64,000 bases of DNA. It comes from Inia geoffrensis. Lineage: Eukaryota > Chordata > Mammalia > Artiodactyla > Iniidae. The notes beneath the pieces are model-generated. The model was not told the origin of the DNA. It did no database searches and worked only from the letters and a program-made list of their open reading frames with translations. The first letter of the stretch is position 1. Each line of letters opens with the position of its first letter. The position numbers and the translations under genes were made by a program. Shown in pieces: positions 1 to 10,832 of the stretch. The stretch is from contig CM070908.1 in the NCBI GenBank assembly GCA_036417435.1, forward strand, positions 46,347,090-46,411,089, given 5' to 3'.

Positions 1-988
1 CATTTTCAAAGATTAATTGACCATAACTGAGTGGGTTTATTTCAGGGCTTTCTATCCTGTTCCATTTATCTATAATTCTGTTTTTGTGCAGTACCATACT
101 GTTTTGATGACTGTAGCTTTGTAGTATAGTCTGAAGTCAGGGAGCCTGATTCCTCCAGCTCCATTTTTCTTTCTCAAGATTGCTTTGGCTTTTCAGGGTC
201 TTTTGTGTTTCCATTCAAATTTTAAAACTTTTGTTCTAGTTCTGTGAAAATGTCATTGGTAATTTGATAGGGATTGCAATGAATCTGTAGATTGCTTGGG
301 TGGTATGGTCATTTTAAAAATATTGATTCTTCCAGTTCAAGACCACTGTATATCTTTCCACCTGATTGTACCATATTCAATTTCTTTCATCAGCATCTTA
401 CAGTATTCAGAGTACAGTTCTTTTGCCTCCTTAGGTAAGTTTATTCCTAGGCATTTTATTCTTTTTTAATACAATGGTAAATGGGATTGTTTCATTAAAT
501 GCTCTTTCTGATATTTTGTTGTTAGAGTAGAGAAATGCAACAGATTTATGTGTATTAATTTTGTATCCTGCAACTTTACTGAATTAATTGATGACCTTTA
601 GTATTTTCTGGTACCATCTTTAGGATTTTCTATGTATAGTATCATGTCTCCTGCAAACAGTGACTGTCTTACTACTTATTTTCCAATTTGGATGCCTATT
701 ATTTCTTTTTCTCCTTTTATTGCTATGGCTAGGACTTCCAAATCTATGTTGAATAAAAGTAGTGAGAGTGGACATTCTTGTCTTGTTCCTGGTCTTAGAA
801 GAAATGCTTTCAGCTTGTCACCATTGATTATGATGTTAGCTGTGGGTTTGTCATATATGGCCTTTATTATGTTGAGTTATGTTCCCTCTGTGACCACTTT
901 CTGGAGAGTTTTTATGATAAATGGTTGTTGAATTATATCAAAAGCTATTTTTTGTATCTATTGAGATGATCATAAGTTTTTTATTCTT

Positions 989-1313
989 TGGGGCTTCCCT
1001 GGTGGTGCAGTGTTTAAGAATCTGCCTGCCAATGCAGGGGACATGGGTTCAATCCCTGGTCCAGGAAGATCCCACATGCCATGGAGCAACTAAGCATGTG
1101 CACTGCAGCTACTGATCCTGCACTCTAGAGCCCGCAAGCTACTACTGAAGCCCACGAGCCTAGAGCCTGTGCTCTGCAACAAGAGAAGCCACCACAGTGA
1201 GAAGCCTATACAGTGGAATGAAGAGCAGCCCCTGCTTGACACAACTAGAAAAGACAGCATGCAGAAACAGAGACCCAACACGGTCAAAAATAAATAAATA
1301 AAATAAATAAATT
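989..1313 (+). mobile_element. CHR-type tRNA-derived SINE inserted in L1-1
   Basis: Starts with gggcttccctggtgg, the tRNA-like head of cetartiodactyl CHR-type SINEs. It contains a B-box-like pol III promoter (ggttcaatcc at 1046-1055) and ends in an aaataaataaa tail. It is flanked by an 18 bp target-site duplication, 971-988 and 1314-1331, differing at two positions, which shows insertion into an already present L1. SINEs of this kind have no coding capacity and move with L1 machinery. Confidence 0.93.
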
Positions 1314-1507
1314 CATAAGGTTCTTATTCTTCAATTTGTTGTATCACACTGGTTGATTTGCAAATATTGAAAAGTCTTTACATTCCTGGGATAAATCCCA
1401 CTTGATCATGGTGTATGATACTTCTAATGTATTGTTGCAGTGAGTTTGCTAGTATTTTGTTGAGGATTTTTGCATCTATGTTCATCAGTGATGTTGGCCT
1501 GTAATAT

Positions 1508-1531
1508 TCTTTCTTTCTTTCTTTCTTTCTT
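1508..1531. repeat. (TTTC)n microsatellite inside L1-1
   Basis: About five to six copies of ttct sit in the L1-1 ORF2 antisense sequence, where the other copies carry a single ttctttcttt. It is probably a local slippage expansion. Confidence 0.8.
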
Positions 1532-3536
1532 TTTTGCAGTATCTTTTTCTGATTTTGATATCAGGGTGATGGTGGCCTCATAAAATGAGTTGGGAAGTGT
1601 TCCTTCCTCTGCAATTGCTTGGAATAGTTTCAAAAGGATAGGTGTTAACTCTTCTCTAAATGTTTGGTAGAATTCACCTGTGAAGCCATCTGGTCCTGGA
1701 TTTTTGTTTGTTGGGATGTTTATAATTACTGATTCAATTTCAGTACTGGCGATTGGTCTGTTCATATTTTCTAATTCTTCCTGCTTCAGTCTTGGGAGAT
1801 GGTTCCTTTCTAAGAATTTGTCCAATTCTTCTATGTTGTTCATTTTATTCACATATAGTTGCTCATAGTAGTCTCTTGGAGTCCTTTGTATTTCTGTGGT
1901 GTCAGTTGTAACTTTTCCTTTTTCATTTCGGATTTTGTTGATTTGGGCCCTCTCTCTTTTTTTCTTGATGAATCTGGCTAAAGGTTTATCAATTTTGTTT
2001 ACCTTTTCAAAGAACCAACTTTTAGTTCCATTGATCTTTTCTACTTTTTTATCTCTATTTTTTCTCTGATTTTTATGATTTATTAACTTCTACTTTGGGT
2101 TTTATTTGGTTCTTCTTTCTCTAGTTGCTTTAGGTGTAAGGTTAGATTGTTTATTTGAGATTTTTCTTGTTTCCTAAGGTAAGCTTGTATTGCTATAAAC
2201 TTCTCTCTTAGAACTGCTTTTGCTGCATCCCATAGCTTTGGGATCATCATTTTCATTTTCATTTGTCTCTTGGTATTTTTGATTTCCTCTTTGATTTCTT
2301 CAGTGATCCATTTGCTCTTTAGTAGCACATTGTTCGGCCTCCATGTGTTTGTGGTTTTTGCCTTTATTTTCCCCTTGTAGTTGATTTCTAATTTCATGGC
2401 ATTGCGGTCAGAAAAGATGCTTGATATGATGTCAGTTCCCTTAAATTTATTGAGGCTACTTTGTGCCCAGCACATGATCTCTCCTGGATAATATTCCATG
2501 TGCATTTGAGAAGAATGTGTGTTCAGTGCTTTTGGATGGAATGCTCTATAAATATCAATTAAGTCCATCTGGTCTAATATATCATTTAAGGCTTGTGTGT
2601 CCTTATTTATTTATTTATTTTTTTGTCTGGATGATCTGTCCCTTGATGTAAGTGGAGTGTTAAAGTCCCCCACTATTGTTGTGTCAATTTCTTATGTCTG
2701 TTAACATTTGCCTTATATATCGAGGTGCTCCTATGTTGGATGCATATATATTTACAATTGTTATATCTTCTTCTTGGATTGATCTCTTGATCATTATGTA
2801 GTGTCCTTTTTTGTCTCTTGTAACAGTCTTTATTTTAAAGTCTGCTATCTTTCTGATATAAGTCTTGCTACTCCAGCTTTCTTTTGATTTCCATTGTCAT
2901 GGAATAACCTTTTTCCATCCTCTCACTTTCAGTCTGTATGTGTCTCTAGATTTGAAGTGGGTCTCTTCTAGATAGTATATATACAGGCCTTGTTTTTGTA
3001 TCTATTCAACCAGTGTATGTCTCATGGCTGGAACATTTAATCCATCTATATTTAAGGTAATTATCGATATGTATGTTCTTATTACCAATTTGTTAATTGT
3101 TTTGGATTTGTTTTTGTAGGTTTTTTTCTTCCTTTACCCTTTTGTTCTCTTCTCTTGTGATTTGTTGACTTTCTTTAGTGTTCTGTTCGGATTCCTTTTT
3201 CTTATTTGTGTGTGTATCTATTATAGGTTTTCATTTACAGTTAACATGAAGTTTTGATATAGCAGTATATACATATACATTATTGCTTTAAGTTGCTGGT
3301 CTCTTAATTTCAAATGCATTTTAAACATCCTCTACTCTCCTGCTCTCACAATTACTGGTTTTGATATCATATTTTACATCTAATTTTTTTGTGTATCCCC
3401 TGACTGATTATGGATACAGATGATTTTGCTACTTTTGTCTTTTAACCTTCCTAGTATTTTGTATGTGGATGCTATTCTACCTTTATTGTTTTTACCTTTA
3501 CCAGTGAGTGTTCCCCTTTTCATAATTTTCAGAGGT

Positions 3537-4164
3537 ATAGAAGCTATTAATATGACCAAACACAACATGTATGTCGTCAATCCCAAAGACTCAGAATGTG
3601 TTTCCCACTATGGAAACACTATTTATGTTGGTAATTCGTTGATTTTCATAAGAAAGAAGATGCTAGCATTGTCATATGGAAATTATTGACAAATATAATT
3701 TTTAAAGACCTCAATGACATTTTATAAAAATACCCTTTTAACATAAATAAATTCAATTTTCAGAACATAAGTTATATCCGTTTCCACATGCTCTTGGCTA
3801 ATGAAATAATTTATCCTTTGATTTCAACTAAAATAAAATGAATATTAAAGTGAACACTGATTTAAGTTTATAATAAGATAATGAGCCTGTATGACTTTTT
3901 TCCAAATAAGAGCTATGAAATTATAGATTTAAAATCCCCAGCACAATAAATCAGCCCAGTTTTGATATTGCCAAAGTGGACAATCACCCATTTGAATGAC
4001 ATGACTATGATTAATGCATCAACCTCATTTTAAAACTAGGTAGTAAATTTATTTTTAGGAAGTGTAGGTTTCCAGTAAAGGTCTAGCAATTTACATAAGC
4101 AGTCATTTGCAGACAATCTAAACAACTGAATTTGGACTACATCATAGTATCACTTAAAACAAAC
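3537..4164. other. Unique AT-rich sequence, no gene seen
   Basis: After the L1-1 boundary the sequence becomes AT-rich with no recognisable repeat. The open frames here are short (89 codons or fewer, mostly continuing out of the L1) and have no recognisable protein motif. Confidence 0.6.
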
Positions 4165-4477
4165 ATAATGGATGGACCTAGAGACTGTCCTACAGAGTGA
4201 AGTAAGTCAAAAAGAGAAAAACAAATATCATCTATTAATGCATATATATGGAATCTAGAAAAATGGTACAGATCAACTGGTTTGCAAGGCAGAAATAGAG
4301 ACACAGATGCAGAGAACAAATGTATGGAGATGAATGGGGGGAAAGTGGGGTGGGGGTGGGGGTGGTGGTAGGATGAATTGGGAGATTAGGATTGACATAT
4401 ATACACTAATATGTATAAAATAGATAACTAATAAGAAATTGCTGTATAAAAAAATAAATAAAATTCAAAGAAAAATT
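4165..4477 (+). mobile_element. L1-2: 5'-truncated L1, ORF2 end and 3' UTR
   Basis: Sense-strand L1 tail. It opens with the last ORF2 codons (atggatggacctagagactg, then gaagtaagtcaaaaagag), continues through the G-rich 3' UTR and ends in an A-rich tail (aaaaaaataaataaaat). Insertions of a few hundred bases with an intact 3' end are the usual product of abortive target-primed reverse transcription. I could not define a convincing target-site duplication. Confidence 0.88.
4336..4362 (+). other. G-quadruplex-type motif in L1-2 3' UTR
   Basis: Four G runs (6, 4, 5 and 5 G) are separated by loops of 5, 1 and 1 nt, which meets the usual G4 rule. G-rich tracts are a known feature of mammalian L1 3' UTRs. 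Whether this one folds cannot be told from sequence. Confidence 0.75.
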
Positions 4478-4485
4478 CATTAAAT

Positions 4486-4592
4486 AATGGTGCCTATCTT
4501 ATATGGTTATTGTGAGAATTAGATTAAATATAAAGTACTTAGTGTTGGGCCTGGCATACCACTTAATATATGTTAGTAATAATTAGTAGTAT
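4486..4592 (+). mobile_element. MIR SINE fragment (3' part)
   Basis: The run from ggttattgtgagaattag through aaagtacttagtg to gcctggcatacca and an aatatatgttag end follows the 3' half of the mammalian-wide MIR SINE. It is highly diverged, as expected for an element far older than the L1 copies here. Confidence 0.65.
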
Positions 4593-6123
4593 TTTTATAA
4601 TTATTATTGAAAGATGTCATACATATTGTTCTTATCATTAAGGAGAAGCTACAAATCTAAAGATAATCAGCACCATTAAAACAATATATTTAAATCTTAC
4701 TTGCAGAGCTTTAGTAATGATTGGGTTCAAGGAAATACAATTGTTTTTATTAGCATTTTGCCATTTGTAGCACATAAAATTACTATTTTATCCATCTGTA
4801 ATGGTTTGATAATATATCTTGCAACCTTCAATACTTTATAATGTTTCCATTATTTTCATTAATGTATTTACAACATTGTATGCAATAGCAAACACTAATT
4901 TAAAAGCTGTATATTAGGTTAGTTGAATTATAGAGAAGTATTAGAATTTGTCCATTTTGAATGTAATTGAACTGAAATTATCCCAGTTGTTCCATTTAGT
5001 TATGATGTTAGAAAGCTATTTTTATCATAAAATGTGATTTTATTTGAATATAACTTTAAAGATATGTAGGTAAACAATCAAAATTTAAAGTATTTAATGT
5101 TAATGAGAAAAAGAAAAAAAATGTAAAGTATTTAATGTCTTACTATTAAAACTCAAAATCAGGTCTCCTTCCCTGTTACATCTGTTGTATGAATTTTCAG
5201 GCACCTTAATTTTCCTGATATATCTGAAAGTAGAATTTCTAAAATGCATATCTTCCATTGCTCAGATTTTAGCATGAAGTGGAGTCCTATGCTTTCAATA
5301 GTTGCTTAGACAAGATAAGTAAGAATAGGAGCATAAGTTTTTCTCAGGTCAGAACTTTATTGCCATAAACCCATGTGCTTGATGCTCTTAAAATACTCTT
5401 TGGACTTTTAAAGTCATGCATCTCTTGTATTATTAAAATAAGGAGGAAAAAAGCTTTCTGGAAAAACTTTGAAGTAAAACTAAATGCTTTCGTATCACCA
5501 AATTAAGAAAGGATTGAAAGTAAATATATCTACATGATTTAAATTGGATTACAGATCTGACATTTTGGAACATGTTATTTCAGGCACCATTTCTTCATTA
5601 AGAGACCTATATACGTGTTTTCCTAGTCCCAAATTTCTAAGTTTTAATTTGTAATCTCCAGATTTTGTAGTAGCCACTTATTTTTGTATTGGAACAGTTA
5701 CATCCAACACAAAGTCAATGAAAGCACATATAAATACTCTGGAAGCAAACTGTGTCATGAGGAAGTGTCTTTTCATAGATACCTCTCATTAGTCAGGGAA
5801 AGAAGTAATGGAAAACCATTTTGACACAATTACCCATTGATGAATACAATCATTTAATTAGTTTGCTTCTAATGTGCATCACATTCTGAAAGAAATACCT
5901 TTGTTAGGACATTTTGGAAGGGACATTCTGTTTCTGAATTCGCTCTCTTGGGGCATTGGGCTGTTATGTGTAACCATCAGAGAAGTTCTAACCAATCTCT
6001 ACATCTAGAAAGGTGTTTTTAAAATAAGAATTTTATAAAGAATAACAATGATGAAGACTGAACTCACCAGCTTTATCAAAAATTATTTAAAATAGTTTAG
6101 CTTAATATCAAAAGTTATATACA
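4593..6123. other. Unique AT-rich intergenic sequence
   Basis: No repeat, RNA gene or coding frame of note is visible. There are no frames of 60 codons or more with recognisable protein character. A single-copy intergenic or deep-intronic segment is the simplest reading. Confidence 0.6.
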
Positions 6124-6139
6124 ACTCATGGAGGATTCT

Positions 6140-6350
6140 TTTTTTTATATTTATTTATTTATTTGGTAGCACTGGGTGTTAGTTGTGGCAGGCAGTTTCC
6201 TTAGTTGTGGTATGCAGGCTTGTTAGTTGTGGCATGCAAACTCTTAGTTGCGGCATGCATGTGGAATCTAGTTCCCTGACCAGGGATCGAAGCTGGGCCC
6301 CCTACATTGGGAGCACAGAGTCTTATCCACTGTACAACCATGGAAGTCCC
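6140..6350 (-). mobile_element. tRNA-derived SINE (CHR/Bov-tA type) on minus strand
   Basis: On the + strand a T-rich block (tttttttatatttatttattt) precedes the body. The tRNA-like head lies at the right, including the B-box complement gaccagggatcgaa and the phrase gagcacagagtcttatccact. It is flanked by a perfect 16 bp target-site duplication, actcatggaggattct, at 6124-6139 and 6351-6366. Confidence 0.93.
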
Positions 6351-6366
6351 ACTCATGGAGGATTCT

Positions 6367-6938
6367 AATATAAATTCCTAATTTCTTCTCCCTAGGGCAC
6401 TGGTAGGAACCCTTAGTGAGAGCTATGGGATGGCAACTGTGTGGTGTATGTCTCACTACTGCTACCTTCTTATCCATGGCAGACATGGCTAATCCATCCT
6501 CATTGCCCCTTTGCCAACTGCAACTGCTGACTCATTAGAGGCTTAGAATCTACCTCAGCTTAGTAAACCCATTCAGCACATATATTTTAACTTAGGCATG
6601 ATTTCAGGCACCAGAGATACAACAGTGAAAAAGTTAAAAAATAAATTGGAATAGTGCCTGTCCTCATGCATCTGACCAACTGGTGGAATACAGAGTTACA
6701 CAAACAGCTAATTATAGTAGACTGTTTCAAGGATTGCAATGGAAATAACACAAGATCTCATGGATACATAGAAAGAGATATTGATCTCTTAGACGATAGG
6801 AAAGGGAACATTGCAGGTTGGGATTAAAGCCCCTGTCATAGCTTGGAGGATGAAGATAGAGTCTGAATGAGAGAGCAATTCTCTGTAAGAATTCATTACC
6901 AATCTGGTACACTCAGAAAGCCAATTCAAAGAATTGGA
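6367..6938. other. Unique sequence between SINE and L1-3
   Basis: No recognisable repeat or gene. The short frames at 6268-6486 and 6727-6912 on the minus strand have no protein-family character. Confidence 0.55.
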
Positions 6939-7707
6939 AAGATATCCCATGCTCTTGGATTGGAAGAATTAATGTTATTAAAATGGCCACACTACCCAAA
7001 ACAAGCTACAGACTTAATGCAATTTCTATCAAAATATCCATGACATTTTTTACAGAACTAGAACAAATAGTCTTAAAATTTATATGGAACCACAAAAGAC
7101 CAAGAATTGCCAAAAAAATTCTGAGAAAAAAGAACAAACCTGGAGGTATAACACTCCCAGGTTTCAGACCATGCCACAAAGCTACAGTAATCAACACAGC
7201 ATGATATTGGCCCGAAAACAGACATAGATCAGTGGAACAGAATAGAGAATCCAGAAATAAACCCATGCATCTATGGTCAATTAATCTATGACAAAGGAGG
7301 CAAGAATATACAATGAAGAAAACACAGTCTCTTCAATAAGTGGTGCTGGGAAAACTGGCCAGCTACATGCAAAACAATGAGATTAGAACATTCCCTCCCA
7401 CCATATACAAAAATAAACTCAAATGGGTTTAAAGACCTAAATGTAAGAACTGAAACCATAAAACTCCTAGAAGAGAACATAGGCAGATCAGCCTTTGACA
7501 TAAATTGTAGCAATATTATTTTGGATATGTCTCCTAAGGCAAAGAAATAAGACCAAAAATAAACAAAAGGGGCTTAATTAAACTTAAAAACTATTACACA
7601 GCAAAGGTAACCATTGACAAAATGAAGAGACAACTCTATGGAATGGGAGAAAACATTTGCAAATGATGCAATAGACAAGGGGTTAATATCCAAAATATAC
7701 AAATGGT
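6939..7707 (+). mobile_element. L1-3: internal ORF2 segment, sense strand
   Basis: Sense L1 ORF2 running from the region just after the RT palm (cttggattggaagaattaat) to the C-terminal domain (ggttaatatccaaaatatac). Its longest frame is 6983-7204 (73 codons, with [20 protein letters not shown]). It lacks an L1 3' end: at 7708 it changes abruptly into antisense 5' UTR (L1-4). It may be part of a rearranged single element with L1-4 or a separate truncated insertion. Confidence 0.85.
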
Positions 7708-8003
7708 TTTAGGCAGCCTCTCTGCTAATGGGTGGGGTTCTGTTCCTGTTTTGCTAGTTGTTTTGCATAGGTTGTCCAGCACTGTAACTTGTTGGTCGTT
7801 GAGTGAAGCTGAGTCTTGGTGTTGAGATGGAGATCTCTGGGAGATTTACCATTTGATATTATGTGCAGCTGTGAGGTCTCTTGTGGACCAGTGTTGTGAA
7901 GTTGGCTCTCCCACCTCTGAGGCACAGCACTGACTCCTGGCTGACGCACCAATAGCCTTTCATCTACATGGCTCAGAATAAAAGGGAGAAAAAGTAGAAA
8001 GAA

Positions 8004-8097
<94 letters not shown>

Positions 8098-9566
8098 GAA
8101 GGAAGGAAGAAAGAAAGAAAGAAAGAAAGGAAAGAAAGAAAGAAAGAAAGGGGATAAAATAAAATAAAGTTATTAAAATAAAAAATAATTAAGAAAAATA
8201 ATTTTTTAAGTAAAAAAAAAAAAAAAAAAAATGGACGAACAGAACCCTAGGGAAAATGGTGAATGCAAAGCTATACAGACAAAATCTCACACAGAAGCAT
8301 ACACATACACACTCAGAAAAAGAGGAAAAGGGGGAAAAATAATATATATTGTTCTCAAAGTAAGCCTCCTCAATTTGGGATGACTTGTTGTCTATTCATG
8401 TATTCCACAGATGCAGGGTACATCAAGTTGATTTTGGAGCTTTAATCCGCTGCTCCTGAGGCTGCTGGAAGAAATTTCCCTTTCTCTTTTTTGTTCATAC
8501 AGCTCCCGGGGTTCAGCTTTGGATTTGGCCCCGCCTCTGCATTTAGGTCGCCTGAGGGCATGTGTTCTTCACTCAGACAGGATGGAGTTAAAGGAGCCGC
8601 TCTTTCAGGGGCTCTGGCTCACTCAGGCCGAGGGGGAGGTAGGGGTATGGAGGCAGGGCGAGCCTGCATTGGCAGAGGCTGGCATGACGTTGCACCAGCC
8701 TGAGGTGTGCCATGTGTTCTCCCCGGGAAGTTGACCCTGGATCACGGGACCCTGGCAGTGGTGGGCTGCACAGGCTCCTGGGAGGGGAGGTGTGGATAGT
8801 GACCTGTGCTCACACACAGGCTTCTTGGTGGCTGCAGCAGCAGCCTTAGCACCTCATGCCCGTCTCTGGGGTCTGTGCTGTTAGCCATGGCTCACGCCCA
8901 TCTCTGGAGCTCCTTTAACCAGGGCTTTTAATCCCCTCTCCTCTCGCGCCAGGAAACAAAGAGGGAAGAAAAAGTCTCTTGCCTCATCAACAGGTCCACA
9001 CTTTTTCCCAGACTCCCTCCCAGCTAGTAGTGATCCACTAACCCCTTCAGGCTGTGTTCACATCGCCAGTCCTCTCCCTGTGATCCGAAGGAAGCCTGAG
9101 CCTCAGCTCCCAGCCCCGCCCACCCCAGCGGGTGAGCAGACAAGCTTCTCAGGCTGGTGAGTGCTGGTCAGCACCGATCCTCTGTGCGCGAATCTCTCCA
9201 CTTTGCCCTCTGCACCCCTTTTGCTGTACTCTCCTCTGTGGCTCTGAATCTTCCCCCCTCTGCCACCTGCAGTCTCCGCCCGTGAAGGGGCTTCCTAATG
9301 TGTGGAAACCTTTCCTCCTTCACAGCTCTGTCCCACTGGTGCAGGTCCTGTTCCTACTCTTTTGTCTCTGTTTTTTTCTTTTTTCTTTTGCCCTACCCAG
9401 GTACGTGGAGAGTTTCTTGCCTTTTGGGACGTCTGAGGGCTTCTGCCAGCGTTCAGTGGGTTTTCTATAGGAGCAGTTCCACGTTTAGATGTATTTCTGA
9501 TGTATCTCTGGGGAGGAAGGTGCTCTCCACGTCTTATTCTTCCGCCATCTTCCTCCTTCCCCCTGA
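7708..9566 (-). mobile_element. L1-4: L1 5' UTR only, antisense
   Basis: From ttttaggcagcctctctgct to the tip ccgccatcttcctcc this matches, in order, the 5' UTR found at 47.1-49.28 kb and 60.86-62.69 kb. It runs from just upstream of ORF1 to the transcription start and contains no ORF1 or ORF2. The minus-strand 5' tip keeps an intact AAGATGGCGG (9542-9551), a YY1-like site important for L1 transcription start in other mammals. The frames over 8491-9612 on both strands are by-products of GC-rich non-coding sequence. Confidence 0.88.
7997..8151 (+). repeat. (GAAA)n/(GGAA)n purine tract in L1-4 5' UTR
   Basis: About 155 bp of almost pure gaaa repeats with a short ggaa interruption. The same position in the other 5' UTR copies carries a purine tract of very different length, so it is an expandable part of this L1 family's 5' UTR rather than a chance microsatellite. 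Confidence 0.93.
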
Positions 9567-10433
9567 TGTATTTTTTTTTCTTCCAGAAGACCTATTTAGA
9601 TTTTTTCTATAGCAAAAAAAAAAAAAAAAAAAAGTCTATATACCAGTGGATATTTGACACACTGAAATTATTAATATAGTGCTTATAAGTTCTGTAATTG
9701 TCATTCTGTGCTATCACAATGCATTTAATGCAATATTTGACAACAGAAGTGACAAGTAGGGGATAAAGAAGGCTAATGTGCATGAAGATATTTCTGGACT
9801 GCTATGCAAGCATGAGAAAATCATAAAGTCCTGATTTGCATCTTATCATTCACCAAAGTAAGTGCCTTTTTAAAAAACTTGACCACCATCATCAGTAATG
9901 CTGGTTTTCATTACTGTTAAATGTAATTCTCAAGAAATATCTTTATCACTTTGCAGTAGAGTCAACATTAAGGGGGCAGCATTTACATTCTTTGTAGAGA
10001 AACAAGAGAACTCATGTTTAGTAAATTTTTTCAGAATAGGTGCATATTATCCACAGGGATAAATACTTTTTTCATACCCCTATGTCTCTACTTAGCATTT
10101 CAGAGGCCAGCTCCATGATCCTTGTTTATGGAGACCATGACAGAAATATCAGGTAAACTGTCTTAAGTAGTAGCACAAAAATTGAAATCTACTAACTTCT
10201 AGCTATGATATTAGTGTAGAAAACGTGATTAAATTAGGACAACTTCCATAGATTGAAGAAGAATATTTGCACATAAAAAATTAGTATTAATGATTCATGT
10301 GGGAGGGTTCTAAATGTTTTTGCTTATGAATATGGTGAGTTAATTATATTTCATTAAATAAGATCATGGCATTCCACATTTTACTAGATTTATTCTTCAA
10401 GAGCAAACTAGTCTTTCTTTGGCAAATTTGATT
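9567..10433. other. Unique intergenic sequence with a poly(A) run
   Basis: Contains a 20-base A run at 9614-9633. It otherwise shows no gene or recognisable repeat. Confidence 0.55.
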
Positions 10434-10832
10434 ATACCACAAACTGGGTGCCCTATACAATAGAAATTTATTCTCTCATAGTTCTAGAGTCTAGAAGTCT
10501 GAAATCAAGGTGTCAGCAGGGCTGTGCTCCCTCTGAGACTCTGGCAAGAATCCTTCCTCACCTCGTCCTAGCTTCTGGTGGTGCCTGTAAGTGCTTGGCT
10601 TTCCTTGGCTTGCAGCCACATCACTTCTCTCTCTTCTTCTGTGGACACATGGAATTCTCCCTGTGGATTCTCTTATAACCATATTGGAATAGTTCATACC
10701 CTAATGACTTCATCTTACATTGATGACATCTGCAAAGACCCTGTTTCCAAATAAGGTCACATTTACAGGTTCCAGGGGTGAGATTTTCAACATATCTTTT
10801 GAGGGAACAAAATTCAACCCACAACAACTGTT
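10434..10832 (+). repeat. Ancient interspersed mammalian repeat, family not assigned
   Basis: The text accacaaactgggtg, agaaatttattctctcat, agttctagagtctagaag, tccaaataaggtcacat and attcaacccacaaca follows a widespread old mammalian interspersed repeat. I recognise the wording but not the family name with certainty. The 76-codon frames inside it (10448-10678, 10621-10851) are accidental. Confidence 0.6.

Larger units (their letters stand above)
1..3094 (-). pseudogene. L1-1 ORF2 (endonuclease/reverse transcriptase) remnant
   Basis: ORF2 of L1 encodes an N-terminal AP-like endonuclease and a reverse transcriptase that act together in target-primed reverse transcription. Recognisable reading-frame pieces on the minus strand are a block at 1424-1852 (142 codons, including the [15 protein letters not shown] stretch typical of the RT) and one at 2083-2568 (161 codons, C-terminal endonuclease/linker, with the YRAFHPK and LHLKQLEKEE phrases). 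Stops and frameshifts separate them. The RT active-site motif at 646-657 reads FAGD instead of FADD. A SINE at 989-1313 also breaks the frame. Not functional. Confidence 0.88.
1..3536 (-). mobile_element. L1-1: older L1 LINE, ORF2 plus inter-ORF region, cut by window edge
   Basis: The + strand is the reverse complement of an L1. Position 1 lies in the late part of ORF2 and the ORF2 start lies near 3094. Unlike the younger copies, which have about 60 bp between ORF1 and ORF2, this copy continues into a long A-rich inter-ORF region (reverse strand of about 3095-3536) of the kind found in old L1M-type elements. It stops before ORF1, so it is 5' truncated. A SINE interrupts it at 989-1313. The 3' end lies outside the window. 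No target-site duplication can be tested. Confidence 0.88.

Noticed and set aside
1020..1060. tRNA-like promoter boxes in the SINEs
   Set aside because: These are SINE heads, not tRNA genes; no cloverleaf with a usable anticodon could be supported.
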